Assembly (NCBI RefSeq): GCF_002160895.1
Contig: NZ_NFLL01000016.1
Location: 1-63,927 of the forward strand
Reading direction: 5' to 3'
Source of the DNA: Faecalibacterium sp. An122
GTDB lineage: Bacteria > Bacillota > Clostridia > Oscillospirales > Ruminococcaceae
Length of the DNA: 63,927 bases
The position numbers and the translations under genes were made by a program. The notes below the pieces were generated by a model, which worked only from the letters and a program-made list of their open reading frames with translations, did not search any database and had not been told where the DNA came from. Below, piece after piece: positions 1 through 6,920 of the stretch (position 1 is its first letter; every line of letters starts with the position of its first letter).

Positions 1-7
1 GGTCCGT

Positions 8-39
8 TTTGTCAAGCACTTTTTTCATCTTTTTTCAAG
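8..39 (-). promoter_or_regulatory. Leftward promoter half (UP-like A-tract and -35), -10 lies off the window
   Basis: On the minus strand an A-rich tract runs into a perfect TTGACA (15 down to 10). The -10 would lie beyond position 1. The whole block is a near copy of 123-155, 116 bp away. Tandem identical promoters facing the same way are typical of rRNA operons. Confidence 0.6.
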
Positions 40-102
40 TGATTTTGAAGTGCTTTCATTCTTTCGGACTCTCGCGGAAGCCGTTCCGCTGGGCGCCTGA
101 GT

Positions 103-155
103 ATAATACTACAGAGTCTGACTTTTGTCAAGCATTTTTTCCAACTTTTTTCAAG
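103..155 (-). promoter_or_regulatory. Strong leftward sigma-A promoter, rrn-like
   Basis: The minus strand shows TTGACA (131-126), a 17-bp spacer and TATTAT (108-103), preceded by an A-tract resembling an UP element (155-132). It has a duplicate at 8-39. The transcript would leave the window on the left; no coding sequence follows within view, which fits a stable-RNA operon. Confidence 0.65.
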
Positions 156-217
156 ACTTTTTGGGAGCCATGATTCCGCCCCAAAATCTTGTGCCTTTTT
201 TGGGCATCCCTCCAAAA

Positions 218-269
218 ACACTAAATATGGGGTTGAAGTCCTTGACTTGCCACTAAATAATGGTATCAT
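218..269 (+). promoter_or_regulatory. nrdD promoter with paired NrdR boxes
   Basis: The promoter is TTGACT (242-247), a 16-bp spacer and TATCAT (264-269), with TG at 261-262. Two similar 16-mers, ACACTAAATATGGGGT (218-233) and CCACTAAATAATGGTA (250-265), sit exactly 32 bp apart and resemble the NrdR consensus acaCwAtATaTwGtgt. NrdR boxes are known to occur about three helical turns apart. The second box overlaps the -10, consistent with repression. Confidence 0.75.
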
Positions 270-275
270 AGTCTT

Positions 276-457
276 GCACACCGTGCGGACGACCGCGCGG
301 GACGACCGTTTTCAGGGGTTCTCTCCTCTATATATAGTAGATTTCCCGGGCGGTCAACCCTTTCCAGCGCAAGCTTTATTCTATTACTATATATAGGCAG
401 CCAGGGGGCGGTTCGCCGCCGTCTGCTGCCGCAAGCGGACAAAGGAGGAGGAATCGC
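276..457 (+). other. Long structured nrdD 5' leader
   Basis: About 180 nt separate the inferred transcription start from the nrdD ATG. The leader holds two copies of the self-complementary decamer ctatatatag (328-337, 387-396), a UUCG-capped hairpin (407-420, arms GGCGG/CCGCC) and a second hairpin directly after it (421-440, arms GTCTGCT/AGCGGAC). These end one base before the strong ribosome site AAGGAGGAGG. I do not recognise a known riboswitch. Confidence 0.45.
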
Positions 458-2629
458 ATGAAGATCATCAAGCGAAACGGTACCGAGGTGCCCTTCGATA
501 TTACCAAGATTATTGTGGCTGTCTCCAAGGCCAACGAGTCGGTGGAGGAGAATCTCCGTCTGACCCGGGAACAGATCACCGACATCGCCGCCGCCGTCAC
601 CGGCCGCTGCCAGCAGCTGAGCCGTGCGGTGAGCGTCGAGGAAGTTCAGGACATGGTGGAAAACGAGCTGATGGACATTCAGGCTCATGATGTGGCCCGC
701 CATTACATTACCTATCGGTATATCCAGAACCTGAAGCGCCAGACCAACACCACCGACGAGCGCATCCTCAGCCTCATCGAGTGCAACAACGAGGAAGTCA
801 AGCAGGAGAACTCCAACAAGAACCCCACCGTCAACAGCGTCCAGCGCGACTACATGGCCGGTGAGATCTCCAAGGACCTGACCGCCCGTCTGCTGCTGCC
901 CCCCGACATCGTCAAGGCACACCAGGAAGGTCTGATCCACTTCCACGACGCCGACTACTTCGCACAGCACATGCACAACTGCGATCTGGTCAACCTGGAG
1001 GATATGCTCCAGAACGGCACCGTCATTTCGGGTACCTTTATTGAGAAGCCCCACAGCTTCTCCACCGCCTGCAACATCGCCACCCAGATCATCGCACAGG
1101 TGGCTTCCAACCAGTACGGCGGTCAGAGCATCAGCCTGACCCATCTGGCTCCCTTCGTGGACGTCTCCCGCAAGAAGATCGCCGCCGAGGTGGAAAGCGA
1201 GATGGAGGGCCTGCCCGTCTCCGCCGAGCGGAAAAAGGCCATTGTGGAAAAGCGGCTGCGGGCTGAGATCAACCGCGGCGTTCAGACCATCCAGTATCAG
1301 GTGGTCACCCTGATGACCACCAACGGCCAGGCCCCCTTCATCACCGTCTTTATGTATCTGGGCGAGGCCCGGAATCCCCAGGAGAAAGCCGATCTGGCCA
1401 TCATCATTGAGGAGACCATCCGCCAGCGCTACCAGGGCGTCAAGAACGAGGCCGGCGTCTGGATCACCCCCGCCTTCCCCAAACTGATTTACGTGCTGGA
1501 GGAGGACAACATCCACCCCGACTCCCCCTATTACTATCTGACCGAGCTGGCCGCCAAGTGCACCGCCAAGCGGATGGTGCCCGACTACATCTCGGAAAAG
1601 AAGATGCTGGAGCTGAAAGTCGACAAGAACGGCGAGGGCCACTGCTACACCTGCATGGGCTGCCGCAGCTTCCTGACCCCCTACGTGGACCCCGAGACCA
1701 ACAAGCCCAAGTACTACGGCCGATTCAACCAGGGCGTGGTCACCATCAACCTGGTGGACGTGGCTCTGAGCTCCAAGGGCAACTTTGACCAGTTCTGGAA
1801 GATCTTCGACGAGCGTCTGGATCTGTGCCACCGGGCCCTGCAGGCCCGCCACCAGCGTCTGCTGGGCACCCTGAGCGACGCCGCCCCCATTCTGTGGCAG
1901 TACGGTGCTCTGGCCCGCCTGAAGAAGGGCGAGAAGATCGACAAACTGCTCTATGGCGGCTACTCCACCATCAGCCTGGGCTACGCCGGCCTGTATGAGT
2001 GCGTCAAGTATATGACCGGCAAGAGTCACACCGACGCCGAGGCCAAACCCTTTGCCCTGAGCGTCATGCAGCACATGAACGACTGCTGCAAGGCATGGAA
2101 GCAGGCCGAGAACATGGACTACTCCCTGTACGGCACCCCGCTGGAGTCCACCACCTACAAGTTTGCCAGCTGCCTGCAGAAGCGGTTCGGCATCATCCCC
2201 GGCATCACCGACAAGAACTACATCACCAACAGCTACCACGTCCATGTGTCGGAGAACATCGACGCCTTCACCAAGCTGAAGTTTGAGAGCGAGTTCCAGG
2301 AGCTGTCCCCCGGCGGCGCCATCAGCTACATCGAGGTGCCCAACATGCAGGATAACCTGGAGGCCGTCATGAGCGTGCTCCAGTTCATCTACGACAACAT
2401 TATGTATGCAGAGCTGAACACCAAGTCCGACTACTGCCAGTGCTGCGGCTACGACGGCGAAATCCGCATCGTCGAGGACGACGGCAAGCTGGTCTGGGAA
2501 TGCCCCAAGTGCGGCAACCGCGACCAGAGCAAGCTGAATGTGGCCCGCCGCACCTGCGGCTACATCGGGACTCAGTTCTGGAATCAGGGCCGTACCCAGG
2601 AGATCCGGGACCGGGTGCTTCACCTCTAA
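458..2629 (+). CDS. nrdD: Anaerobic (class III) ribonucleoside-triphosphate reductase
   Basis: Reduces ribonucleoside triphosphates to deoxynucleotides using a glycyl radical, so it supports DNA synthesis without oxygen; cytoplasmic. The 723 residues fit the family. The N-terminus (MKIIKRNGTEVPFD, about residues 1-90) is an ATP-cone. The C-terminus carries the zinc cysteines (CQCCGYDG near 660 and CPKCGN near 683) and the glycyl-radical loop (RTCGYIGTQFWNQG near 700). The start follows AAGGAGGAGG. Its activase gene nrdG lies 1 kb downstream rather than adjacent, separated by a terminator and two minus-strand genes. Regulation by NrdR is likely from the box pair upstream. Confidence 0.97.
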   Translation: MKIIKRNGTEVPFDITKIIVAVSKANESVEENLRLTREQITDIAAAVTGRCQQLSRAVSVEEVQDMVENELMDIQAHDVARHYITYRYIQNLKRQTNTTDERILSLIECNNEEVKQENSNKNPTVNSVQRDYMAGEISKDLTARLLLPPDIVKAHQEGLIHFHDADYFAQHMHNCDLVNLEDMLQNGTVISGTFIEKPHSFSTACNIATQIIAQVASNQYGGQSISLTHLAPFVDVSRKKIAAEVESEMEGLPVSAERKKAIVEKRLRAEINRGVQTIQYQVVTLMTTNGQAPFITVFMYLGEARNPQEKADLAIIIEETIRQRYQGVKNEAGVWITPAFPKLIYVLEEDNIHPDSPYYYLTELAAKCTAKRMVPDYISEKKMLELKVDKNGEGHCYTCMGCRSFLTPYVDPETNKPKYYGRFNQGVVTINLVDVALSSKGNFDQFWKIFDERLDLCHRALQARHQRLLGTLSDAAPILWQYGALARLKKGEKIDKLLYGGYSTISLGYAGLYECVKYMTGKSHTDAEAKPFALSVMQHMNDCCKAWKQAENMDYSLYGTPLESTTYKFASCLQKRFGIIPGITDKNYITNSYHVHVSENIDAFTKLKFESEFQELSPGGAISYIEVPNMQDNLEAVMSVLQFIYDNIMYAELNTKSDYCQCCGYDGEIRIVEDDGKLVWECPKCGNRDQSKLNVARRTCGYIGTQFWNQGRTQEIRDRVLHL

Positions 2630-2631
2630 CA

Positions 2632-2671
2632 AGCTCCCCGTCGGGTTTTCCTCCCCCGGCGGGGCTTTTTA
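2632..2671 (+). terminator. Intrinsic terminator after nrdD
   Basis: A GC-rich stem (CCCCGTCGGG paired with CCCGGCGGGG) is followed by a T run, directly after the nrdD stop codon. Confidence 0.85.
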
Positions 2672-2784
2672 TGCCCTGTGCCGCGCTGCCCCGGGGGGCC
2701 GCCCCGAGGGACAGTCCGTTCCCTGTGGAAACATAGTCTGAACATCACGGCCCGGGTCCTCTTTTCTGCGCGTGCCCCAGGCAC

Positions 2785-2825
2785 GACAAAAAGCCCCCGC
2801 CGGAGTGAATCCGGCGGGGGCTTTC
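2785..2825 (-). terminator. Terminator for the HPr-like gene
   Basis: A perfect 13-bp stem (AGCCCCCGCCGGA / TCCGGCGGGGGCT) with T runs on both sides. It serves the minus-strand gene ending at 2882 and could also stop rightward transcripts. Confidence 0.85.
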
Positions 2826-2881
2826 TTCTGATTCAGTCACAGGCGCAGGGCCTGCAGCGTTCCGCTCATTCCGGCGGATGC

Positions 2882-3103
2882 TTACACTGCGCAGGCACGC
2901 ACGCAGGCGCGCAGGGCATGGGCATTCTCCGAGACGACCTCGACGGGACGGCTATAGTCCAGCCGAAGCAGCCCGAGAAGGCTCTTTGCATCGGCAATCT
3001 GGCCGTTTGCATCATGGATGCCCACATCGCTGTTCAGGGCGCTGGCAATGTGTGCGATCTTGTTGATCTGGTCAATGTTCTTCACTCTTACTCGTTCGAT
3101 CAT
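2882..3103 (-). CDS. HPr-like protein without the active-site histidine
   Basis: A 73-residue protein. The stretch from ALNSDVGI through ADAKSLLGLLRLDY to PVEVVSENAHAL follows the second half of the phosphocarrier HPr fold, including the serine equivalent to HPr Ser46 (AKSLLG). The position of catalytic His15 is replaced; the aligned region reads KNIDQINKIAH with no GIHARP motif. It therefore probably cannot carry phosphate from EI and may be regulatory, like Crh, or have another role. The start is set by AAGGAAGGA about 9 nt upstream of the ATG at 3103. The upstream neighbour is the 37-residue peptide at 3155-3268, likely the same transcript. Confidence 0.7.
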   Translation of the reverse strand: MIERVRVKNIDQINKIAHIASALNSDVGIHDANGQIADAKSLLGLLRLDYSRPVEVVSENAHALRACVRACAV

Positions 3104-3154
3104 AAAAAGGTCCTTCCTTTCTCGGGTTTTTTGGAACATCCTCCGGTGCTCTGC

Positions 3155-3268
3155 TCAGATCTGGTTGTCCAGGCAGAAGCCCCAGCGATCCACACAGGCG
3201 TCCTCCATGCGGCTCTGCACTGCGGCATTGCAGCTGAAGGAATCAAGAATCATCTCAATATATTTCAT
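3155..3268 (-). CDS. Small cysteine-containing peptide, unknown
   Basis: A 37-residue ORF starting MKYIEMILDSF and ending WGFCLDNQI, with three cysteines (residues 14, 25 and 33) and no membrane segment. It has a good ribosome site (AAAGGAGA, 9-10 nt before the ATG) and a strong promoter 145 bp upstream, so translation is credible despite its size. It probably forms a transcript with the HPr-like gene 51 bp downstream. I do not recognise the family. Three spaced Cys could bind metal or respond to redox state; that is speculation. Confidence 0.55.
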   Translation of the reverse strand: MKYIEMILDSFSCNAAVQSRMEDACVDRWGFCLDNQI

Positions 3269-3413
3269 AATACGCAATCTCCTTTGCAATGGGTTTGGAT
3301 TGCCCGCCTCAATGCTGCGGCAATCCGTCTCCGCTTTCCACCAAGCGGAGCAGTTATTCCCGGCTTCTCGCTGCCGGGCTTTCCGGACGCCCTCTATCTG
3401 CGTCCTTGCCCGT

Positions 3414-3464
3414 ATTATATTCACCTTGCACAAGGAATTCAATACTTTTTTGTGAACAATCACA
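3414..3464 (-). promoter_or_regulatory. Promoter of the peptide/HPr-like operon with a Crp/Fnr-type palindrome
   Basis: On the minus strand TTGAAT (3442-3437), a 17-bp spacer and TATAAT (3419-3414). Nine bp upstream of the -35 lies TGTGA-ACAA-TCACA (3451-3464), a perfect dyad with Crp/Fnr-family half-sites. The region continues to divergent nrdG at 3654, for which I see no clear promoter. Confidence 0.65.
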
Positions 3465-3653
3465 GAATTCGGCGTCACACACAAGTTTCAGACGGTTCAG
3501 ACGATATTTTTCGTTCCAACTATACGGAAAAATGTGCGCCAATAGAAAACACTGTACTTCTTTCTCACATCAGCAATTCCATCACAAACAAAACCGCCCT
3601 ATTTACCGCTGTCATTACTGCGCGGCCGTCCGCCGCGGCAAGGAGGAATTCCC

Positions 3654-4205
3654 ATGAATTACGCCAACATCAAATACTACGACATCTCCAACGGTCCGGG
3701 AGTGCGGACCAGCCTGTTCGTGTCGGGCTGCACCCACCGGTGCCCCGGCTGCTTCAATGAAATCGCCTGGGACTTTGGCTACGGCGCCCCCTTCACCAAG
3801 GAGGTGCGGAACCAGATTTTTGCCTCCTCCCAGCCCGACTACATCACGGGTCTGTCCCTGCTGGGCGGCGAGCCGATGGAGCCGGCCAACCAGCGGGAGC
3901 TGCTGCCTTTCCTGCGCGACTTCAAAGCCCTTTACCCCACCAAGACCATCTGGTGCTACTCGGGCTATACCCTGGAACAGCTGCAGGGCAAAGAGCCCTC
4001 CCGCTGCCGGTGCGAGACCACCGACGAAATCCTGTCCCTGCTGGACGTGCTGGTGGACGGCCCCTTTGTGCAGGCTCAGTATGATATCAGCCTCCGGTTC
4101 CGGGGCAGCGCCAACCAGCGTTTGCTGGATATGCCCAAGACCCTGGCGGCCGGTCAGCCGGTGCTGTGGGAGGATGAGCCGGTCTTTTCCACCCATACCA
4201 TGTAA
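3654..4205 (+). CDS. nrdG: Anaerobic ribonucleotide reductase activating protein
   Basis: Radical-SAM activase that installs the glycyl radical on NrdD. The 183 residues begin MNYANIKYYDISNGPGVR and carry the 4Fe-4S motif CTHRCPGC (CxxxCxxC, about residues 26-33), then the SAM-binding GGEPM (about 77). Both features and the length are typical of NrdG. The start follows GGAGG (aaggaggaattccc). It is transcribed alone; it is not fused or coupled to nrdD, and is divergent from the HPr-like operon, with the Crp/Fnr-type dyad in the shared intergenic region. Confidence 0.95.
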   Translation: MNYANIKYYDISNGPGVRTSLFVSGCTHRCPGCFNEIAWDFGYGAPFTKEVRNQIFASSQPDYITGLSLLGGEPMEPANQRELLPFLRDFKALYPTKTIWCYSGYTLEQLQGKEPSRCRCETTDEILSLLDVLVDGPFVQAQYDISLRFRGSANQRLLDMPKTLAAGQPVLWEDEPVFSTHTM

Positions 4206-4213
4206 GTTCCAAC

Positions 4214-4251
4214 AAAAAATCCCTGCCCCAAACCAGGAGCAGGGTTTTTTC
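4214..4251 (+). terminator. Terminator after nrdG
   Basis: Stem AATCCCTGC / GCAGGGTT with a T6 run, ten bp after the stop codon. Confidence 0.8.
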
Positions 4252-4284
4252 TTTGATGCTGTTTTTCGGCACAGAATACCCGGG

Positions 4285-4463
4285 CGGTAGAGACGCTGCA
4301 TCATACCCAGGTACACGGAGTTTGTATCGTACCGTGCCGCAGGCACAAACGTAACGAGCGAGCCGGAGCGTAACGGCCCCGTGAAACTGTCTGAGACCCG
4401 GAAACTTCATGGTACCCAGTAAAAAGTCTTTTGCCTACTTTTCTTCCAGAAAAGTAGGGGGGC
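4285..4463 (-). repeat. Dispersed intergenic repeat, copy A
   Basis: Inverted relative to the other copies. It contains the family words gtacgatacaaac, CTCCGGCTCGCTCGTTACG, gggtaccat and the inverted repeat CCTACTTTTCT..AGAAAAGTAGG (4434-4459). It fills the gap between convergent nrdG and cysK and ends at the cysK stop codon. Confidence 0.75.
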
Positions 4464-5402
4464 TTACTTTTTCTCGGAAAAATAAGGGGTGGAGAGGTAG
4501 CGGTCGCCGGTGTCGGGAAACAGGGTGACGATGGTCTTGCCCTTGTTCTCGGGACGGCGGGCCAGCTGGACCGCTGCCCAGAGGGCCGCGCCCGAAGAAA
4601 TGCCCGCCAGAACGCCCTCCTCGCGGCCCAGATTCCGGCCGGCCGTGTAGGCTTCCTCGTCGGTCACCGGGATGATCTCGTCGTAAATGGAGGTGTCCAG
4701 AATGGCCGGAACAAAACCGGCCCCCAGACCCTGGAGCCCGTGGGACCCGGGATTCTTGCCGCTGAGCACCGCCGAGGTGGCCGGCTCCACGCCCACCACC
4801 TTAATGTCGGGGTTCTGGCTCTTGAGGTACCGTCCCACGCCGGTGATGGTGCCGCCGGTGCCGATGCCCGCCACAAAGATGTCTACCTGCCCGTCGGTGT
4901 CGGCCCAGATCTCGGGACCGGTAGAGGCCTCGTGGGCCGCCGGGTTGGCGGGGTTGTCAAACTGTCCCGGGATGAAGGAGCCGGGGATCTCGGCGGCCAG
5001 CTCGTTGGCCCGGGCAATGGCCCCCGTCATTCCCTTGCTGCCCTCGGTCAGGACCAGCTCGGCGCCGTAGGCCTTCATCAGGAGCCGGCGCTCCATGCTC
5101 ATGGTCTCGGGCATCACAATGATGACCCGATACCCGCGGGACGCCGCCACACTGGCCAGGCCGATGCCGGTATTGCCCGAGGTGGGCTCGATGATGACGG
5201 CGCCCGGCTTCAGGAGGCCTTTGGCCTCGGCGTCGTCCAGCATGGCTTTCGCCACACGGTCCTTCACCGATCCGCCGGGGTTGAACATCTCCAGCTTGGC
5301 CAGGATGCGGGCCTCCAGGCCCTCTTTTTTCTCTATATGGGTCAGCTCCAGCAGGGGGGTGTGCCCGATCAGCTGGTCTGCTGCGGTGTAGATCTTGCTC
5401 AT
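4464..5402 (-). CDS. cysK: Cysteine synthase (O-acetylserine sulfhydrylase)
   Basis: PLP enzyme joining O-acetylserine and sulfide to make cysteine. 312 residues, usual length. The PLP lysine is in [11 protein letters not shown] (about residues 37-47); the substrate loop [12 protein letters not shown] and the glycine-rich phosphate loop [10 protein letters not shown] are intact. Two in-frame ATGs occur; the second (5402) is preferred because GAGGAGG lies 7 nt before it and only 2 nt before the first. It is divergent from an Rrf2 regulator. A promoter (TTGACA-17-TATAAT) and an inverted-repeat operator candidate over the start site suggest repression by that regulator. Confidence 0.95.
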   Translation of the reverse strand: MSKIYTAADQLIGHTPLLELTHIEKKEGLEARILAKLEMFNPGGSVKDRVAKAMLDDAEAKGLLKPGAVIIEPTSGNTGIGLASVAASRGYRVIIVMPETMSMERRLLMKAYGAELVLTEGSKGMTGAIARANELAAEIPGSFIPGQFDNPANPAAHEASTGPEIWADTDGQVDIFVAGIGTGGTITGVGRYLKSQNPDIKVVGVEPATSAVLSGKNPGSHGLQGLGAGFVPAILDTSIYDEIIPVTDEEAYTAGRNLGREEGVLAGISSGAALWAAVQLARRPENKGKTIVTLFPDTGDRYLSTPYFSEKK

Positions 5403-5428
5403 ATTCATTCCTCCTCACAGGGCGGTTT

Positions 5429-5447
5429 ACCAACTCAACCAGTCGGT
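5429..5447. promoter_or_regulatory. Candidate Rrf2-type operator
   Basis: Inverted repeat ACCAACT-caacc-AGTCGGT with arms matching at 6 of 7 positions. It lies about 9 bp past the cysK -10, over the expected transcription start. Confidence 0.6.
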
Positions 5448-5455
5448 TTAAGGGA

Positions 5456-5484
5456 ATTATAACTGCACCGGAGGATTTTGTCAA
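5456..5484 (-). promoter_or_regulatory. cysK promoter
   Basis: Minus strand TTGACA (5484-5479), 17-bp spacer, TATAAT (5461-5456): a perfect consensus promoter. Confidence 0.85.
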
Positions 5485-5502
5485 CATTTTCCCACAGCAC
5501 AG

Positions 5503-5531
5503 TTGAAAAGTCACTTACCCTGTCGTATAAT
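5503..5531 (+). promoter_or_regulatory. Promoter of the Rrf2 regulator gene
   Basis: TTGAAA (5503-5508), 17-bp spacer, TATAAT (5526-5531). It is divergent from the cysK promoter, with 18 bp between the two -35 boxes. Confidence 0.85.
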
Positions 5532-5580
5532 AGGTTAAAAAGGCTCTGCCATGTGCAGCCTGGAACAGGAGCAGACGAAT

Positions 5581-6012
5581 ATGATTGTTTCGACAAAAGG
5601 GCGGTATGCGCTGCGGGTCATGATCGACCTGGCCGAACATCAGTCGGAGAAATACATGCCCCTCAAAGAAATCGCCGCCCGGCAGGGCATCTCGGAAAAA
5701 TACCTGGAAAACATCCTGAAATCCCTGGTCCAAAACGGCCTTTTGCAAGGGCTGCGGGGCAAGGGCGGCGGCTATCGCCTGACCCGTCCCGCCGATCAAT
5801 ACCGGATCAGCGATATCCTGCTTTTGACCGAGGGGAATCTGGCCCCGGTCACCTGTCTGGAACCGGGTGCAGCGGCCTGCGGCCGCCTGTCCGAGTGCCG
5901 CACCTATGAGATGTGGCGCGGCCTGAACGAGGTCATCCGGGATTATCTGGACAAAATCACCCTGGCCGACCTGGCCCGGCCGGCCCAGTCCGGGGACGAC
6001 TATGTGATCTGA
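5581..6012 (+). CDS. Rrf2-family transcriptional regulator (CymR/IscR-like)
   Basis: A 143-residue winged-helix repressor. MIVSTKGRYALRVMIDLAEH and the recognition helix region GISEKYLENILKSL are classic Rrf2. Three cysteines (CLEPGAAACGRLSEC, about residues 89-103) occupy the region where IscR-type members bind an iron-sulfur cluster, so cluster sensing is possible. Its divergent pairing with cysK recalls CymR, which controls cysteine synthesis in Bacillus and works with CysK; assignment to CymR rather than IscR is inference. The start at 5581 is chosen over an upstream ATG because AGGAG precedes it. A bidirectional terminator follows. Confidence 0.88.
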   Translation: MIVSTKGRYALRVMIDLAEHQSEKYMPLKEIAARQGISEKYLENILKSLVQNGLLQGLRGKGGGYRLTRPADQYRISDILLLTEGNLAPVTCLEPGAAACGRLSECRTYEMWRGLNEVIRDYLDKITLADLARPAQSGDDYVI

Positions 6013-6024
6013 TTTCCGCCCATA

Positions 6025-6068
6025 CAAAAAGCGCCCGCCTTCCCGCAAGGAGAAGGCCGGGCGCTTTT
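6025..6068. terminator. Bidirectional terminator after the Rrf2 gene
   Basis: Stem with outer arms AAAGCGCCCG / CGGGCGCTTT and flanking A and T runs. Confidence 0.85.
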
Positions 6069-6141
6069 CGCGTTTTGGCACAAGGTTTTTGCCGGTGTCC
6101 GGCCTGTGGGCTGCCGCCGTCCAGGCCGGACCACCGTCTGC

Positions 6142-6394
6142 AAAGAAAAGGGACAGCACCGTGAAAAAGGAAAAGTGCCGGTGCTGTCCTGTATCAGGAA
6201 CTCCGCGCCGAAGCGGGAGAGAGTAAGTAGTCTGTCCGCCGCCCGGCGATTGCCTGGCATGGGCGGGGGAACAGTAGGATGTCGGAGCCGCGGCCTGCCG
6301 CCCTGCTGGGCGGGGCTGCGGTGAGGTCTGGGGGGACCTTTGGAAAGGGAGTTGAATCCACTTGACGGGGAGGTCTGTTCTCCTCCCCGACTGC
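6142..6394 (-). ncRNA. Candidate structured non-coding RNA, about 250 nt
   Basis: No credible ORF. On the minus strand a -10 (TATACT, 6406-6401) is followed by a region dense in self-complementary segments. These are a 5' hairpin CGGGGAGG/CCTCCCCG (6366-6389), short GC hairpins, and AACTCC near the 5' part that can pair with GGAGTT near the 3' part. It ends in a strong intrinsic terminator (arms GGACAGCACCG / CGGTGCTGTCC, 6151-6189, then T run). This promoter-structure-terminator layout fits a standalone RNA (6S, raiA-type or another). I could not match it to SRP RNA, RNase P, tmRNA or a T-box by conserved words. Confidence 0.55.
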
Positions 6395-6472
6395 ACTTTA
6401 AGTATACAGCCAATTTGTGGCAGCTTTTTGTGTTCTTTTTGAACGATTTGCAAACAAGCAGCCGGGCTGGCC

Positions 6473-6535
6473 TCAGGCATCGCCCTCCGGCTCATACGGC
6501 TTCAACGTAATGGTGCCATACGCAAAGCGTTTCAT
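6473..6535 (-). CDS. Twenty-residue ORF coupled to the upstream gene
   Basis: Encodes MKRFAYGTITLKPYEPEGDA. Its ATG overlaps the stop of the preceding gene (ATGA), suggesting translational coupling. It may be a genuine micro-protein, a truncated remnant of a longer gene, or a frameshifted tail of the upstream gene. No family recognised. Confidence 0.35.
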   Translation of the reverse strand: MKRFAYGTITLKPYEPEGDA

Positions 6536-6855
6536 ATACTCCACTTTTTTCCCGGCTCCACCATTTTCCCCAAGTTTCCATAGATGTCAGGCGGGAAAAA
6601 CAGATTATCCAAGTCGATTTCCTTCTCATCCATGTAAGAACAGCTCATCCATGAATACTTTGCCTCTATCACCATACAGCTCTGCAGCTCATCTTGGTAC
6701 AGAAAGGGCTTATGGGACCAGAATCTCTCTATAAGCCATTCCAGCAAATCCGGGTACTGTTGCCGGTCGTATGCATACTTCAAGATGGTTTCCCCCTGGA
6801 TGAGCTTCGGCTCGATCACTTCCACCGTATAGCTTTCATCCAGCGTGCCTTTCAT
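6532..6855 (-). CDS. Hypothetical 107-residue acidic protein
   Basis: Starts MKGTLDESYTVEVIEPK and ends VEPGKKWSI. It is soluble, acidic and rich in aromatic residues, without a signal peptide or membrane segment. The start is supported by GAGGAG 7 nt upstream. Its codons use many more A/T third positions than the flanking genes, suggesting recent acquisition. It overlaps the 20-residue ORF downstream by ATGA. The style (short acidic protein, AT-rich, with a tiny partner) resembles toxin-immunity or phage cargo genes, but I recognise no family. Confidence 0.6.
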   Translation of the reverse strand: MKGTLDESYTVEVIEPKLIQGETILKYAYDRQQYPDLLEWLIERFWSHKPFLYQDELQSCMVIEAKYSWMSCSYMDEKEIDLDNLFFPPDIYGNLGKMVEPGKKWSI

Positions 6856-6920
6856 GGTTTTGCTCCTCTCAAAACTACATCAACACCTTACCTTGCATAA
6901 AATACAAACGATATCGTATT

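Noticed and set aside
328-396. The two ctatatatag decamers as the NrdR boxes
   Set aside because: Centre spacing is 59 bp rather than 31-32, and they lie downstream of the promoter. The pair at 218-265 fits in sequence, spacing and position.
266-2632. 788-codon open frame antisense to nrdD, and similar very long antisense frames opposite clpB, lacZ, pckA and the pectinase gene (up to 1,636 codons)
   Set aside because: High third-position GC removes stops on the opposite strand. The translations are Val/Leu/Gly/His-rich without motifs, and the sense genes are certain.
6190-6390. T-box riboswitch on the plus strand (agagagtaagtagt-like words)
   Set aside because: No recognisable T-box core before a terminator and no plus-strand gene downstream; the terminator points the other way.
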